64,000 nt of DNA from Ceratorhiza oryzae-sativae (GCA_030998015.1 JARWMV010000042.1:1-64000); one strand, 5' to 3'. Shown: positions 12,130-26,584, numbered from the stretch's first letter. The notes: generated from the sequence alone by a model not told the origin. A program made the numbers and translations.

Positions 12130-13026
12130 TTTCGATTAGAGGTGGTGCATTGCCAGCCTGGGTCTTAGTCAGTGTCCAAGGCTGAATTTGCAATTTGGCC
12201 CATCTCATGCATCCACGGGGGTTATGCAGGATGCCAGTATCCATCATCAGGGGTAAGATTGTACTTGAACTCGTCCACCATGTCCAGAGTTTTGAGCTTG
12301 AGTCTGTTGTCACACCAGCAAGACTGATGACCAAATTGTTTAGGTCATCGGTTAGCAAACCCGCAACTTGGTTGTCACTCCGTTTGGGATATTGCCTTGA
12401 GCATGTTGCTGCATTGCATCAGCCCGAGTAACTTGTGGTGTTTTCTGAACTACGTTTAGGCATTTAGAGTGGTCTTGTGGCCATGGAGTAACAAAATGAC
12501 ACTGGTTTTCTGAAAAAAGGTATATACTAATAGACTTAATATATTTTGCTATACACAAGAGGTCACGGTTGAGCCCGTATTCATTTCGATGGTGAAGCCC
12601 GAACCGAAAACCTCTGTAAATACATCTCATTCGCAGGCCTTCGCCAAGATTTCCAAACAGCAGCACCAGGACGAGCCGTATCTCGTGTAGGGGACTAGTC
12701 TTCCTAAATAGTGGAAAGGATATAATAGATTCAATCAAGGTATTTGTACTGGTGGGCGACTCTTCGGGCCTCGGCACGCTGATCGGGGTGTGTTGATGGC
12801 CACTGATCTCAGCCGCGCAGCACGCCTGTTTAGGAAATAAGCGTGACTATATGCGCCCCCTAGGGTTCAAGGTCCAAAATATGATTTCATACTCCAAACG
12901 CCAGAAAAATCGTAGTGCTGATAGGGGAGGAGGGTGTAATAAAAAGGCGGGGAGGGTGGACCGCAGGCTTCTCCCGACCGCGATCTTTGTTGAATACTCC
13001 TCAAAATAATTACCAAAGTTCGCATT
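12130..13026. other. Intergenic; unidentified sequence
   Basis: Follows the palindrome. A minus-strand stretch at 12140-12360 (LNNLVISLAGVTTDSSS...) and another at 12400-12777 (FGNLGEGLRMRCIYRGFRFG...) stay open but match nothing I know and lack clear exon signals. 12850-13026 includes the promoter of the next gene, with an AT-rich stretch near 12940. Confidence 0.4.
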
Positions 13027-15266
13027 ATGACGTTCTATTGCGCTGTCCTCGCTGCCGCCACTCACCTCGCCCTGTCGTTCCTATTCACTGGCAACGGTCA
13101 TGTGGAGAACAAGCTCCTGGGGTGAGTCCCCTATCGTCTGTCTGGCATTCTCAGCTAACACCGCACTGCAGCCTCGTCAAATACCTTGTCTATGCTTACC
13201 TCGCCTTCCGATATGCTGGAACAAAACTTTACCCCCTCCTGTCTCGCCTCGCCCACCGTGCGGTCCAGTCAGCAATGGCCCACTTTTGCAGCCGTCGTGT
13301 CCAACTGCGTTCTCTCCCCTCCGCCGGCTTCACTCTCGGTCTCTGGCTCGGCTACAGGATCGCCCACAAGATAGGTATCGCTAGCCCATTGCGCCATAGA
13401 CATGCAAGCGTCGTTGGTCGCTTACAATCGTAAGTAAAGTGAACCGGCCAAAAAGGGCCTATGCCTTATAATTTCCATACCCGCCCTTTAGCATATGGGA
13501 AATTCCAGCTTTCGGCTGGTTGGGCGTTTTGGAGCTCGTGGAACTAATCGTTACGCGCGTCACCAACCCGGCTCGATGTATATCGAGGGCTTGGCAAGGT
13601 ATACTCCACCGCACCGACCAGCTGTTCGCCGAGGTCTGTGAAGATATTGTCCGAGCGTTGTGGCTGTGCGCGTTGTTCCATGCCGTGGGCCGTCTGTTCC
13701 CCGGCCATGGACTCACGATTCCAGATCTATCCATGTAAGTGTCGAGTAGGGTACGCCAGTATTCGTTGTCATTGATACAGCGATATCTAGCGCGTCAAGA
13801 TACCCGCTCTGCAGTTTGACTGCGATGGTGACCCTAGTGGTCCTTCGGAGCGTGCTACTAAAGGCGCTTTGGTTCAGTGAAGCGACATTATTTTGGGCTA
13901 CTCACATTTACGCCGCGGCCATTTTCCGTTTGGTCAGCGTCGTCGTCCTGGGATCCGTGGGACCGGTTCTACTTGGCTTGCTGGTGTCCTCGATCTGTGT
14001 GTCACCGCGTTCATGGGTCCTGTGAGCCTAGCGACTCTGAGGTTCGAATTAGTGGAGATTCTAGCTAACGGTTTTATAATAGCTACTCCAAGTATGGTAT
14101 CCTTGCATTCCTTATGCATGGGGATACACTGGCGTACGAGTTCATCAGAGCTCGCACATCTCTCCGGCGGGTGTTTACATCCACCTTTCAACTCCTTCGG
14201 TATTGCGTCGCTCTACTGTTTCTGGTACCGCTTCGACTAGTGGTTCGGCTCAGTGTCTCCGCCACGTATTCGGCCTTGCGCCAAGCCGCATGGCTCCTTT
14301 TCACCAAGATGCTCATGCCGGTTGCTCGACTTGGTTTATCCAAGGCCATATGTGGGGCATCGAGTAAGCTCCTCGTGCTGTCTTTGAAACGAACTAACTG
14401 GGTATTTATGGCAGGGTTTTGCGTTGTTGGAGGCATCGTGGTGACTGAGGGTGGCATGCTAGTTTTGGCCATGATTGCGTCGACCTGGGTCACGTGTTGG
14501 AACTTGCTGATTCAAGCCAAGGTAATTAAGCTATGTACGATCATGTGAATGACATCGCTAATCGCGCGTTTGGTAGATCCACTGGGGGGCAACCAAGAAT
14601 GGCCTTGTTGCGTTGTCAAACCCGGACACCGACGCCAGCCGGGCCGAAAGCCGCTCTTCCGGCTCTCCCTCTGTGCGCGCCGATCGCGCTCTCGGGCGGT
14701 CTGAAGGGGTCCATCGACTGGCACTGCTCATCAACGCGTGCGTCAATGGTTCTCTGCCAGCCGAGACGGTCGACGAGCTTGAAGCTGGCTTTGGGGGCGC
14801 CGCTTCGATGCATGCCCCGGCTGCTCCCGAGACAGCATCTCCACCCACCCCATTCTATTCGGTCCCGACAACCCCTATTCTCGCCCCTTGCATCTTCCGC
14901 ACCCCAGTCCCCGCGCCAACCGAGAGTTTGCCCCTCCAGCGTGTCCAACAACAGGAAGACGGGGAGATACTGGCTCTTGTGGATCGGCTGTCAAGCTTCA
15001 ACCTTGCACTCGAGCCGAGCCGGGGCCCGAGGGAGGTCCAGAGGGAGGCCAAGCGGTCGCCGATCACCTTCGAGGCATACCGGCCGAGTTCGAACCCAGG
15101 GCCGGTGACCCCGCCTCGGGCAAAATGGACGTACCGCGAATGGGAGAGGGGTGTGATCGCCTCGTACTGCCTGGGACTAGTTGCCCCAGTCAACGAGGGA
15201 TTGCAGGAGCGTAACCTGGCGAGAGTCAACGCTGGGTATGTAGTCGACATGATCATGAGGAAGTAG
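13027..15266 (+). CDS. Polytopic membrane protein of unknown function
   Basis: Seven exons (13027-13121, 13172-13429, 13492-13734, 13791-14021, 14083-14363, 14415-14521, 14577-15266) sum to 1905 nt, an uninterrupted 634-residue protein ending at TAG. Introns are 50-62 nt with GT..AG ends and branch sites such as GCTAAC. The first about 400 residues hold many hydrophobic helices separated by Arg-rich turns (LAAATHLALSFLF, LVKYLVYAYLAFRYA, GWLGVLELVELIV, ALWLCALFHAVG, VSVVVLGSVGPVLLGLLV, YCVALLFLVPLRLVVRLSV, CVVGGIVVTEGGMLVLAMIA). The last about 230 residues are soluble and low-complexity (Ser/Pro/Ala-rich), ending in a short ordered stretch (KWTYREWERGVIASYC...). I do not recognise the family. 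The intact frame and clean introns argue for a real host gene. Its 3' flank is a very T-rich stretch. Confidence 0.75.
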
Positions 15267-16149
15267 GTTGGGTAGTGGGCGGTGGACGCTGGGTGGAGGG
15301 CGGTGGGCGGTGAGTCGTGCGGCCCCCAAGTTTTATAATTTATTTTTCGTCTTTTTATTTTTATTTCCTTTATATTATCTCTTTTTCTTGTTTATTTTTA
15401 TTTTATTTCTCTTTCTCATACTCCCGGTTGGAAGCTACGAGAGGAGCCGGGTGTGGATTGGTGGATGGGGTCATCTGGGGCCGGTGGAGTTGGCAAATGC
15501 CGAGGCGGCTGGACGAGTCGAACAGAGACCGGACGGACGGGATGGCGAGTTCGTTGATGCACCGTACGGGCAGAAACAGCTCCGACATAAAGGTGTGGAC
15601 CTAGGATGCGGCCGTATTCGCCTAGAGGCCCGCACAGTTCAGCCTATCGCATCCGTGCGAGTGGCCCTCGAGTACCCACCGTGTCGAAAAGCTGGCCCCG
15701 GTTACGCGTCGGCGCGTCAAGCCCAAAGTTGAGTCAATGGGAGCACTCCGGTAAAGGTGGCCGAGGTGTTTGTATGCTCAATCGTCCTTGTTTTGTTCCT
15801 GTCTCGTCTATCCTGACTCGGACATGTGGCTTTCCATCGATATATCACTGTGTCAGAACAGGTTTGATTTTGTTTTGTCCCTTTATGTTTGATTTGTACT
15901 TCTATAAGACTCCTTTAAGGTTCGATTTGTACACCTCTCGGGCTTGTTTTGTATTTCTTTAGCAAGAAAAATTGTCACCGGCTGGACCGGTTTATCATCT
16001 TCTCCAGCCAAAAGCATCAGAGAAACTATCCTAACCACGCTTTGCTATCGAAACCGCACGATTATATATTGTCGCAAGAAACCACGACTGTCCATTCTCG
16101 ACTGGCGACTTAGCTCGTGACTTCTTGACTTGCATATTGCATATCTTTT
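15267..16149. other. Intergenic, with T-rich tract
   Basis: 15268-15310 has short GGGCGGTGG repeats. 15335-15420 is strongly T-rich. 15425-15730 has an open frame without recognisable domains or intron signals, so I do not call it a gene. 15740-16149 is T-rich 3'-UTR-like or intergenic DNA. Confidence 0.4.
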
Positions 16150-17660
16150 CTGCCACCGCGCTACTCACACCTTGATCGATCTCAGCTACAACGACGTCGC
16201 CCAACCTATATCGTACTGCGCATATACCCAAGGGAAGGACCTGGACCCACCCTCCGAAAACGCTAATCTGCCAAGTGGCCCGTACCGCCAAATCTGGAAT
16301 TATTATGATCTGCCCACATCTCGCCTTGGCAAGTTTATCCCAACATCGTTGCGCAATTAGTTCATATATCTTCTGGTCGTTGGCATCTCGGCCATGAGGC
16401 GTAGCCCGACCTTTTTGGGTCACTCGACGTCACTCATTGTGCTAATTCCGAGAGTCTCGCTATGGTTCTGAGCCCAAATTGTGTCGCCAAATACGCTCGC
16501 CACTCATACCGTATTGCTCGTTGCCCCTTGTCGTCAACGCAGCACCCGCCCTGTGCACCAATATCGTATAACCAAGATCCGTTCGCCAGACCTCCGAGAA
16601 ATTCCCCCTCGGACTGTGATTCAGAAAAATGTTCCTCACCTGCTTTGTTCTCATGTTTTGGACGATTCCCGGTATGTTGTAACTGGTGTCTGGGGCGTGC
16701 GTCGGGTCGTAGGCTAATATAATTTCATTCACTATAACACCAGGGTACTTGTGTTGTTAAAGTCGGTTCCTAACTTGGTGGAAAAGTATGACCTGGGGTG
16801 GGTATTCAAGGATCTGTTTGGCAAGCTTGTCATGGCGTTTACCCATAGAGTGGGTATCGGGTTTGAAACTGTGACTCCATTCCTAACCCCATGATAGCTA
16901 TAGAGAAGATAAGACGTCATGGCGCAATACTGGAGAATGTACCCCGGTAAAGCTAGGCTATTCCATGCGTCAATTGATACATCGCCTTGAGTGCGTGAAA
17001 CTGCTTGACCCGGCGACGCTTACTCTGGATTGTTTTCCAGTAATGCTACAGCGAATCCGGATGTCATTCCAAAATTCCCTACGGAAAGATTTATAGTGTA
17101 TCCTATGGTGTCCGGCATTGTATTCCTAGTAGTTGCTATCATAGTATTCTTTTGTCCAGCGAAACCTCGGTTCAGCACCCGCCCCAACCCAAGAGTGCTA
17201 CTTGTAGGCGCAGCCGTCTGGTCGGCGGCGCTAGCAGTGAACACAGCATTTATAGCTCATAGCGAGTTCGCATTCTCAGATATGTATTGGCGCATCCTGA
17301 TTGGAGAGATTTCAAGTGGTGATCGCATACAGGCTGAGAAAATCCGCGACAAAAGGCTCCCTGAGCATGTTCAATGGAAACTCCTTGTCAGGGACAGTGG
17401 GGGTCACCGTCTGGGGGTGGATGAGTGTGTTGGTGGTTTACATCGCAGCTATCTGCTTTAGGTCGTGGCGAGGCTATTTGACACGGTTCACCAACTTTTT
17501 ACACTCGAAACTAGAGAAACTGTTGAGCTTGCTTGTGCTACGTTTGGTTGTGGGGATGGGAAAAAAACTTGCAAAAATCTGTAATCCTGAAGGAAAATAT
17601 TGTCACGCATTTTGCCATGTGCGGGCCGTCCGTGACAACAGTCCCTGTTATGGTCGGTGA
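16150..17660 (+). repeat. Segmental duplicate, copy 2 (partner 6715-8080)
   Basis: Same orientation as copy 1, about 9.4 kb downstream. Similarity runs from the upstream CAYTQG-like stretch through the PalI-like coding region, including the apparently intronic 16896-16998. Confidence 0.75.
16629..17660 (+). pseudogene. SUR7/PalI-like tetraspan gene, copy 2, probably disabled
   Basis: Parallels copy 1. MFLTCFVLMFWTIP (ATG 16629) starts TM1. After an intron ending CACCAG comes VLVLLKSVPNLVEKYDLGWVF. Next are FPTERFIVYPMVSGIVFLVVAIIVFF and LLVGAAVWSAALAVNTAFI (TM2 and TM3), then YRLRKSATKGSLSMFNGNSL and VWGWMSVLVVYIAAICF (TM4), with a longer C-terminus ending CYGR and TGA at 17658-17660. At the first splice junction the phase does not match copy 1: the reading needed for VLVLLKSVP is off by one, and direct joining gives a TAA. 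The exon structure of the extracellular loop is not resolved, so a working alternative splice is possible. Confidence 0.5.
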
Positions 17661-17728
17661 TTCTGGAGGAATTTTCACATTTCATTGATTGCGACAAATG
17701 GTACATTTTATTGCTTGTGGTAGCTATA

Positions 17729-20700
17729 TCAGGTCATTTTTATGTTCTTCACTGTTTGGCTGTCGCTCGACGCATCACGGGGATATGCGCTAGTGATGTT
17801 TTCGTAAGCTGACAGGCGTTTGGATGATATTCTCGTTGACTCACGGTTGTTGATAGTCAGGCCGAGCTCCTCGGCAATCAGGTCGGCGCATTTCTCGCCA
17901 CAGCTGCGTAAAATCGTTAGTAATCCTGAGCGAACTTTGGGGGGTAAAGGAGCTTACAGGAGCGCCGAACTGTATGTGTTGGTGCCCAGATTATCCGGGC
18001 TAAATGAAACGAGCCAGTTACGCTTGAATCTATTGGCACAACAGGCCGTACGTACCAAAGAGAGAGGTCCTGTGAGGCGGCTGATGAGTGCGTTGAAATT
18101 TGGAGGCTATGAGCAACTTACTCCGACTTTCAGGTTGGTAGTTCCATAAACATTCAACCTATCCTCGCTTTGTCAGCCCGGTAGCGCTTTTCCGAACCGA
18201 GTGTTATACCGAGGATCCAATACGCCTTCTTGGTCTCGAGGTTTCATGGCACAAGTTCCGAGACTATGCCAAGTAGTCTCGACATGATCTCGAACCCAAT
18301 TACTACGCCACTCATTTAACGGTGTATTCCATGCGAGCAAATTAGAAACTCACTCGATAGCTTCATCGTCTTCTTTGCCTAATGTCAAGGGGATATTTTA
18401 ATATAATCGGTTCGACACGATGATACCAAAAGGCTTACTATACTTGATCTCTTCAACGACGCGCTTCTCTCCTACGGCAAGAGGTTTGCGCGGCTTCGAC
18501 CATGTGCCCATGTGGATTCCTACAGTTAGCTGACCAGCCGGCATGTACTCCCTGTAAAGGAATGCTCAGTCAGTCACACAAATGACGTATAGCTGTAGGC
18601 ACGTGCTTGGCAGTTTGGAGATCAACGTCCTCACACGCGGCCGGTGAATCGGGGTGGAAATGAGGGTGAAGTGACGTCAATTCCCCTGTTTTTAATGTCT
18701 ATTCACGAGGTTCAAGCGCATATAGGATAGGCTCAACGGACCTCGGTATGCATCCATGCGGCGGGCAACTTCCCGAACCTTTTTGTACGACCACCTACAC
18801 ACGCGGACACTTCATTATTCCGCTCCAGGCCCATTTTCAAACTAAGAGCCTCACCTGATGGGTGCGACGTCCGCCTCGTGGTTGAGGAAGCCACTGTCGA
18901 AGATTGGGTCTGCATATGGATCGGCGCTGGAAATGTGGATGGATCCGCGAGAGAATGGGTATTCTAACGTCATATGCCTCTTTGAGATGAGCAACAAACG
19001 ATCAACGGACTGGACCTACCGAGGTATTGGAACATGGAAAAGTATTTTCCGGGCGGAACTATCGCTCATCGTGTCAATGACCGAAAACAGCGCGAAGAAA
19101 CTGGCCATACCGAGAGTATGGTCACCAAAGAACCCATTCACGACCGAGGCAAACATCACGGGCTTGTCGGGCTTGTCCTACGTCGAGAAGAACGTAAGTA
19201 TTCGTAAGTAAATAGCCTCTTGGCTCACTTTGAAGTACGAGCCCCAAGCTTTTTGGAACGCCGGGCCCATTTCCTTTAGCTCCTCTTCGGTGGGTCGGAT
19301 CTTGAAGCCAGCATCGATTCCGTTGGAGGCCGCAGGTCCTTTTCCAGTCGTAGTGTGCAGACGAAGCCATTCTTCTTGGACTTTGGGGTCCCCCCGAAGC
19401 CAGTCGTCACCTGTAGGCTCGCTTGCCCGAGCACGGAAAACAGAAAAGGTTGTGTAGTGATCTTGATATTGTTTGCCTACTCCCGGGAGGTCTATGAAGC
19501 AAATAAGTATGATCGGATTCAGGGCAAGTAGGATCGAGAAAAACGAACCAACAAGTGTCTTGACCCCGGCTTTGTCAAGTACATCCCTCCCTCCAATACC
19601 AGAGCGCTCCAAGATCTAACAACATCCACTTGAATGGGGGTACGTGATGCACCGGGTGATACAAATACCTGGGGAGTCGCAAGGGTTCCGCTGGTCAAGA
19701 CCACCATCTTTCTCGCCTTTATAATAGTCTCGGTGGTCTGGGTAGCTCCATGGTCACTGCGAATGTTTGAGCTGACGATACAATCAGTTGCTAATCAGCC
19801 TACCGAGAATTGACGTATGCAACTCCAACAGCCTTTGTACCCTCGAATATGACACGCGAGACCTTGGAGTTGCAGCGCAGATGGAGGTTGGTTTGTTCGG
19901 CCATGATGGGGTGAACGTACGCCGACGCAGCATCACTAATCACAGCTCGATATATGCCGGCCCTTCATGTGCGCCAACACTCACCTACGGCGACCGGTAT
20001 CCTTGTTGATCCACTTGGCCCAGATTTCTGCAGCGTGAGATTGGTGGCAGTCTTGCAAATCATCATCGGTCAGAGGGATTCCGACCGCGTTGGCCGCGCG
20101 TAGAAAGTCTTGGGCAATGGGTGCCACCCAGCCTCCGTTGGAGATTGCGACCGGGCCATCGAAGCCGTGAGTATCCTGGGGTTGATAGTCAGTTAGAGTG
20201 AGCTGAGGTACGGTATATGCCCTCACATTATTGCATGGCTTTTGATAGTTTTCAAGACGCTTCATCAGGGGGAGGAGGTCTGGATCGGGCTAGTTGGACC
20301 AGGGCCAGTCGGCTGCAGCAAACAAAAGACTCACCTTCATAAGTCCACCCTTCAGTCTTGAAGTCATCTAGGAGCCTGATTCAGTGTTTGTGCATAAGTG
20401 GACACGTAAGGTCCTCACTCCAATCAGAGGCCGAGGCCCGAGTATACATTTGGAAATTGATGGAGCTCCCGCCGCCTGAAAAGCAATAAGCCGACATGTC
20501 TATTGGTGGGTGACATGGACATACCCAAGACCTGGAGGGGCGATCAACGACAAGGACAAGAGCGGAACGTAACCGACTTACTTTGGCGCAAGGGACGATT
20601 GTCCTCCTGCCACGGAGGAACGGGGACTTATTCGTGTCATAATAAAAATGAGCCTTGTCAGACTCGAGCAATCGCATGTTACGAGGGTATACGGCCGGGG

Positions 20701-21007
20701 TGGAAACCATCGGGTCCTGGATGGACGTGAGTGTAGGATCAAAGACAAAGGGCCGGGAGCGTACATCGATATTATTCGGCCCATACTCGATGAGCATCAC
20801 TTGAAGATTGGGGTCGGCCTTGGCCAAACGGCCTGCAACCACGCATCCCGCGGGGCCACCTGGAGCGATACTATTAGCAATGCCACGATTGGAGAATATA
20901 TGCGACCTGCCTCCCGCAACGATGATGTCAACCTCATCGGGCGCGGGCTTGGGAACTCGGAATGGTTGCATGACGAGGAAGTGTTGAGGTGTGGTGGTCA
21001 GTTGCAT
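17729..21007 (-). CDS. GMC oxidoreductase, alcohol (methanol) oxidase type
   Basis: FAD enzyme oxidising short alcohols to aldehydes with H2O2 production, usually peroxisomal or extracellular in fungi. Minus-strand order: start at 21007 (alternative Met 20971), VDIIVAGG joined over a GC-AG intron to GPAGCVVAGRLA (FAD Rossmann motif), YPRNM, GRRTIVPCAK, a 7-nt microexon, GGGSSINFQMYTRASASDW (GMC signature), DFKTEGWTYEDLLPLMKRLENYQ, HGFDGPVAISNGG, SDAASAYVHPIM, LTSGTLATPQ, SGIGGRDVLDKAGV, LPGVGKQYQDHY and FSRGSIHISSADPYADPIFDSGFLNHEADV. The C-terminal active site has TTWHSLGTCAMKPRDQEGV (catalytic His), LNVYGTTNLK and GTNTYSSALL (NTYS, second active-site residue), then CADLIAEELGLTINN and TGA at 17731-17729. 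At least a dozen short introns are needed. The set of motifs matches the AOX branch closely. No definite defect seen; some middle splice sites were not resolved. Confidence 0.88.
20525..20531 (-). other. 7-nt microexon in the alcohol oxidase gene
   Basis: On the minus strand CTCCAG precedes GTCTTGG, which is followed by GTATGT. Joining ...CAK + GTC TTG G + GC GGC restores the invariant VLGGGSSINF of alcohol oxidases. Without it the Val-Leu of that motif is lost and the frame shifts. Confidence 0.8.
20860..20910 (-). other. GC-AG intron in the alcohol oxidase gene
   Basis: The minus-strand junction is GGGAG|GCAGGT...CTCCAG|GTGGCC. This joins IIVAGG and GPAGC, the FAD-binding Gly motif. The GT four bases into the intron would break the frame. 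Confidence 0.75.
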
Positions 21008-21994
21008 GTCTTGGTCGCACTTTAAATTGAATTCCAGAGTGGAGGTCGTTTGGTAATTTGGTCAATCTGGCCTCGAGACGGCATACGAATGTCCTAAATC
21101 GTTCATCGGCATGGGTCAGCTGCTCAGAGGCCAACGCGCGCAGCCGCTTGGGTTTCCAGCAGTTGCCAAACCTATCTCCACGGGGCGCCGGATGTTTGAC
21201 CAAAAAGGAAGCCACGCGTGCGCCGAGGCGGGTTCGCGACGATGGAAGATATTTTATTGGGCTTAGGATGTGGAACTCGCGTCACTACTCTATGGTTTGA
21301 GGAGCAGATGTTGCGCCCGGCGGGCAGCTCGGAGGGCACGATTGCATTTTGGAGCAGCTGACGGTGGAGGGTGACGTTGTCGGTCGCGTTAGTTGGCGAT
21401 CAGCTGGCTGTCGAAGTGGGTATTTACAGGAACGCTTTGAGGCGAGTGAAATGCCGTAGCTGTTCGAATGCAAAGAAGAGCGGCGTGTGGCGAGTACAGA
21501 AGCATACATCAGCCTACAGAGTGAATTGTCGCAGAGGGTCGGGTTGAACTTTCAGGAGAAGGCACGGTCCGCAATGTTTTCCCTGGCCATATCGAGGGTT
21601 GCCCGGCATTTCCGAGTGCAAAATTCAAGTTAAACGTAGGATTGAATGCTCGCCGAGAAGCAGAGGGTTCGTCCAAAATACGTATAGTAGACGAGTAACG
21701 AGTGCGACCCTCGTGGGCTCCAGACGCCATCGGCCAGCCAGACACGGTTGGTTCTTCTGTGCAGACCGAGCGAGGTGCCATGGACCAAACTGAAACGCCT
21801 CATGGTGCGCCACTCGTCGCCTCGCACAGAACACCGACCGACTCACAAAGTCCGTGTCTCGGGTATGGTGGTCAGGCGCAGGCTCAACGACAAGAGCACG
21901 TGACCCGGGGGTGGTCAATGGCGACATCATTGGTCGATCGCCGGCCGAAGCGACGACCATGGTTTTCTTACAGCGATTCACACCAGCAAACAGC
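21008..21994. promoter_or_regulatory. Shared divergent promoter region (alcohol oxidase / MTHFR)
   Basis: A 987-bp gap between two divergent start codons. No gene in it is convincing. Minus-strand open stretches at 21509-21781 and 21625-22095 overlap the MTHFR start and look incidental. No defined operator could be recognised. Confidence 0.5.
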
Positions 21995-24385
<2,391 letters not shown>

Positions 24386-25306
24386 TTTCAGCGATGGGTA
24401 ATTAAATATTCTTGTCAATTGGTATGGGAGATAGAGTGGGCGACATGAATCAGACGGGATAAAGGACAACATGAGAGGGATGATGAGTGTATTCGAGCCA
24501 ATCATATTCATCAATACGTGTGTGCATGCTTGCGCCGAAAACGAAGATCCTGTACAAGACAAACCTAACATATCTGAGGAAGGCTAAACGAGTATTGGGG
24601 GACTACTTCGTACAGGCATGCCGGCGGTCACCGCCTAGCTTGCCGGATTTCCCTCGATCTCGTATGAAGAGCGCTTCTCAATATCCAATGCGCTGGCCGC
24701 TAGGTCTACGAACTTCTTGATTTGACGCCTAATCCAACTGCGCTTTTTACCAGTTCCCCCCGAAGATCCATCAGAAGGTCAGGCGCCCTCGCTCTCTTCA
24801 AGCATTCTCGGTATATCGGCATTACTATGGTTCGTAGGATCCAATTGATATGCAATCACCGTCGATCCTTCGGCCACTGTTGCTGCTTTGGTCTGTACAG
24901 TAAGCGGAGACCTTGGCGTTCTGTTCGGTGGGGTTGCGCTGTTACTTGGGGCTGGCGTTGGCGTCGGTGTTGGGAATACAGGCAGAGGCTAAACAGGAGG
25001 TATTTCAGGAATTGGTATCTCCATTGGCAGCGCACCGGATGAGGGATTTAGTGCCACTTTGGCGGCCCACTGGAGATGGACATTTCCAATTGCCATCGCC
25101 ATTGGCGGCACGGGCGCGGAGGCTGGTACGATGTTTCAGTCTTTTTTCTTACCGAACGATGTAATGAACAATATGGACGCACTATTTAGCCCATACAATG
25201 TCGGGGAAATGGTACGCGCAACGGGTTCTCTTGCGGTTTGGGCCCCCAGCGCACGTACCAAAATCAATTCGTTCTCCTCCAGGGCCGCGGTCATGTTCCA
25301 CATATA
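24386..25306. other. Intergenic between MTHFR and the Tc1 remnant
   Basis: No gene supported. 24880-25010 gives a Gly/Val-rich reading on the plus strand and a Pro/Arg-rich one on the minus strand, both with stops, probably low-complexity DNA. Confidence 0.4.
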
Positions 25307-26573
25307 CAGTATGAGACAAAAAGGTTCGCGTGTTTTGATCGCAAAGTTCAAAACGCGTATTACTCCTCGACAAGGCCACGAGGTATGATGTAATTGGTAC
25401 CAATCGATAGTATATGACTGTAGCTACAAAACGAATATACATGCGACTCGTTTGGTCTACAAACGGTGGAGTTATAGATGAAACAAGACATGAAAAACAC
25501 TCGAACCATTTTGTCACTTGCATACAACAAAAATTGTTCATGTAAATTATTGAGAAATCGGACCACCTTTTGCTTTCAGAATTTTAGCCATACATTTGGG
25601 CATGCCAGCTATTAACTTTTGGCAATAATCCTCACCAAAATTGTCCCAAACTGCTTGAAACCGATCCCATAGTTCCATAATCCCGCCTGGGGGTGTTCAT
25701 ACTCTCCAAGATGTCGTCTCAGCTCAGCCCATAAGTTTTCGATGGGGTTAAGGTCAGGAGACATAGCTGGCCACTTGAGTAACTCAATACCATGGTCTTC
25801 AATCCAGTTAAGACGCACTTTGGCTTTATGGGAGCTAGCATTGTCTTGCCGAAATATCACCTCCCCAGGCTCCATTCCCAAATGCTCCAGGCTATGCAAA
25901 AGTTCATCACCCAGGATCTCCAGATATAACTCCTTATTCAATGTCCACTCCAGCCTACACCCAAATTCAGTTCCTCCCCAGCCCATACAACCCCAAAACA
26001 TGATTGACCCACCACCAAAATTGGCAGTTGGAACAGTAAGATGTTTACTGAGACCTGACCCTTGCTGTTTCCAGCCCCAATGAACCCCATCTGACCCCAA
26101 CCTATTAATATTGGTCTTGTCTGACCACAGAACACATTTCCAGTCCTCAATAGTCCAATGCCTGTGAGCCCAAGCAAAAGCAAGCTGCTCATCATGGTGT
26201 TTGTGCTTAAGCTGTGGTTTTTTTGGCTTCTTTATAGGGATGAGACCTGTCTCTTTCAGTGCACATTTGACAGTTTTAGGATGTATGGTCTGCCCAGTAA
26301 GTTTGCATAGGGTCTGGGTAGCTTGGCAAGTGGATACAGAGTTGTGGTTGGTGACAAGGCAGATGGCATAGCAGGTAGCAGGGGGATTCAGCTTGCAGTG
26401 ACACCCTCCAGAGGGCTTCACAAGGTCTGGACAATGTGTAGAACAGATTTTAGAGATGGAGCTCTTAGCAATACCAGGTATTCAAGCTCTGATTTGGGAA
26501 TAGCTATGGCCAGAATCAAGTAGAGCAAGCACAGAGTTTATAACCTTGTCAGTCAGTGACTTAGTTATAGGCA
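25307..26573 (-). mobile_element. Tc1-family transposon with disabled transposase
   Basis: The transposase reads from Met at 26573 (MPITKSLTDKVINSVLALLDSGHSYSQI: helix-turn-helix) to a stop at 25547. The catalytic triad is DD34E: VLWSDKTNIN, FRQDNASSH and MSPDLNPIENLW, with 34 residues between the second Asp and the Glu. Defects: an in-frame TGA after SQIRA near 26492, and a one-base shift after EHPQAG near 25690. Beyond the shift the normal tail continues in another frame (LWDRFQAVWDNFGEDYCQKL...MAKILKAKGGP). At 25305 the sequence TACAGTATGAGACAAAAAGG looks like a Tc1-type terminal repeat next to TA. I could not find its partner on the other side. Confidence 0.85.
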
Positions 26574-26584
26574 TGTCACCTGAG

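Noticed and set aside
12089..12358. Minus-strand open frame after the palindrome
   Set aside because: It runs into the palindrome arm, has no start or splice signals and matches nothing; treated as unidentified DNA.
15425..15732. Open frame downstream of the polytopic gene
   Set aside because: Begins in a T-rich tract, composition unlike the neighbouring genes, no homology recognised.
20503..21025. Plus-strand open frames over the alcohol oxidase gene
   Set aside because: They are antisense to clear GMC motifs and have no domains.
24880..25010. Gly/Val-rich open frame (ALLLGAGVGVGVGN) as a gene
   Set aside because: Low-complexity, interrupted by stops, no start context, introns or conserved motif.
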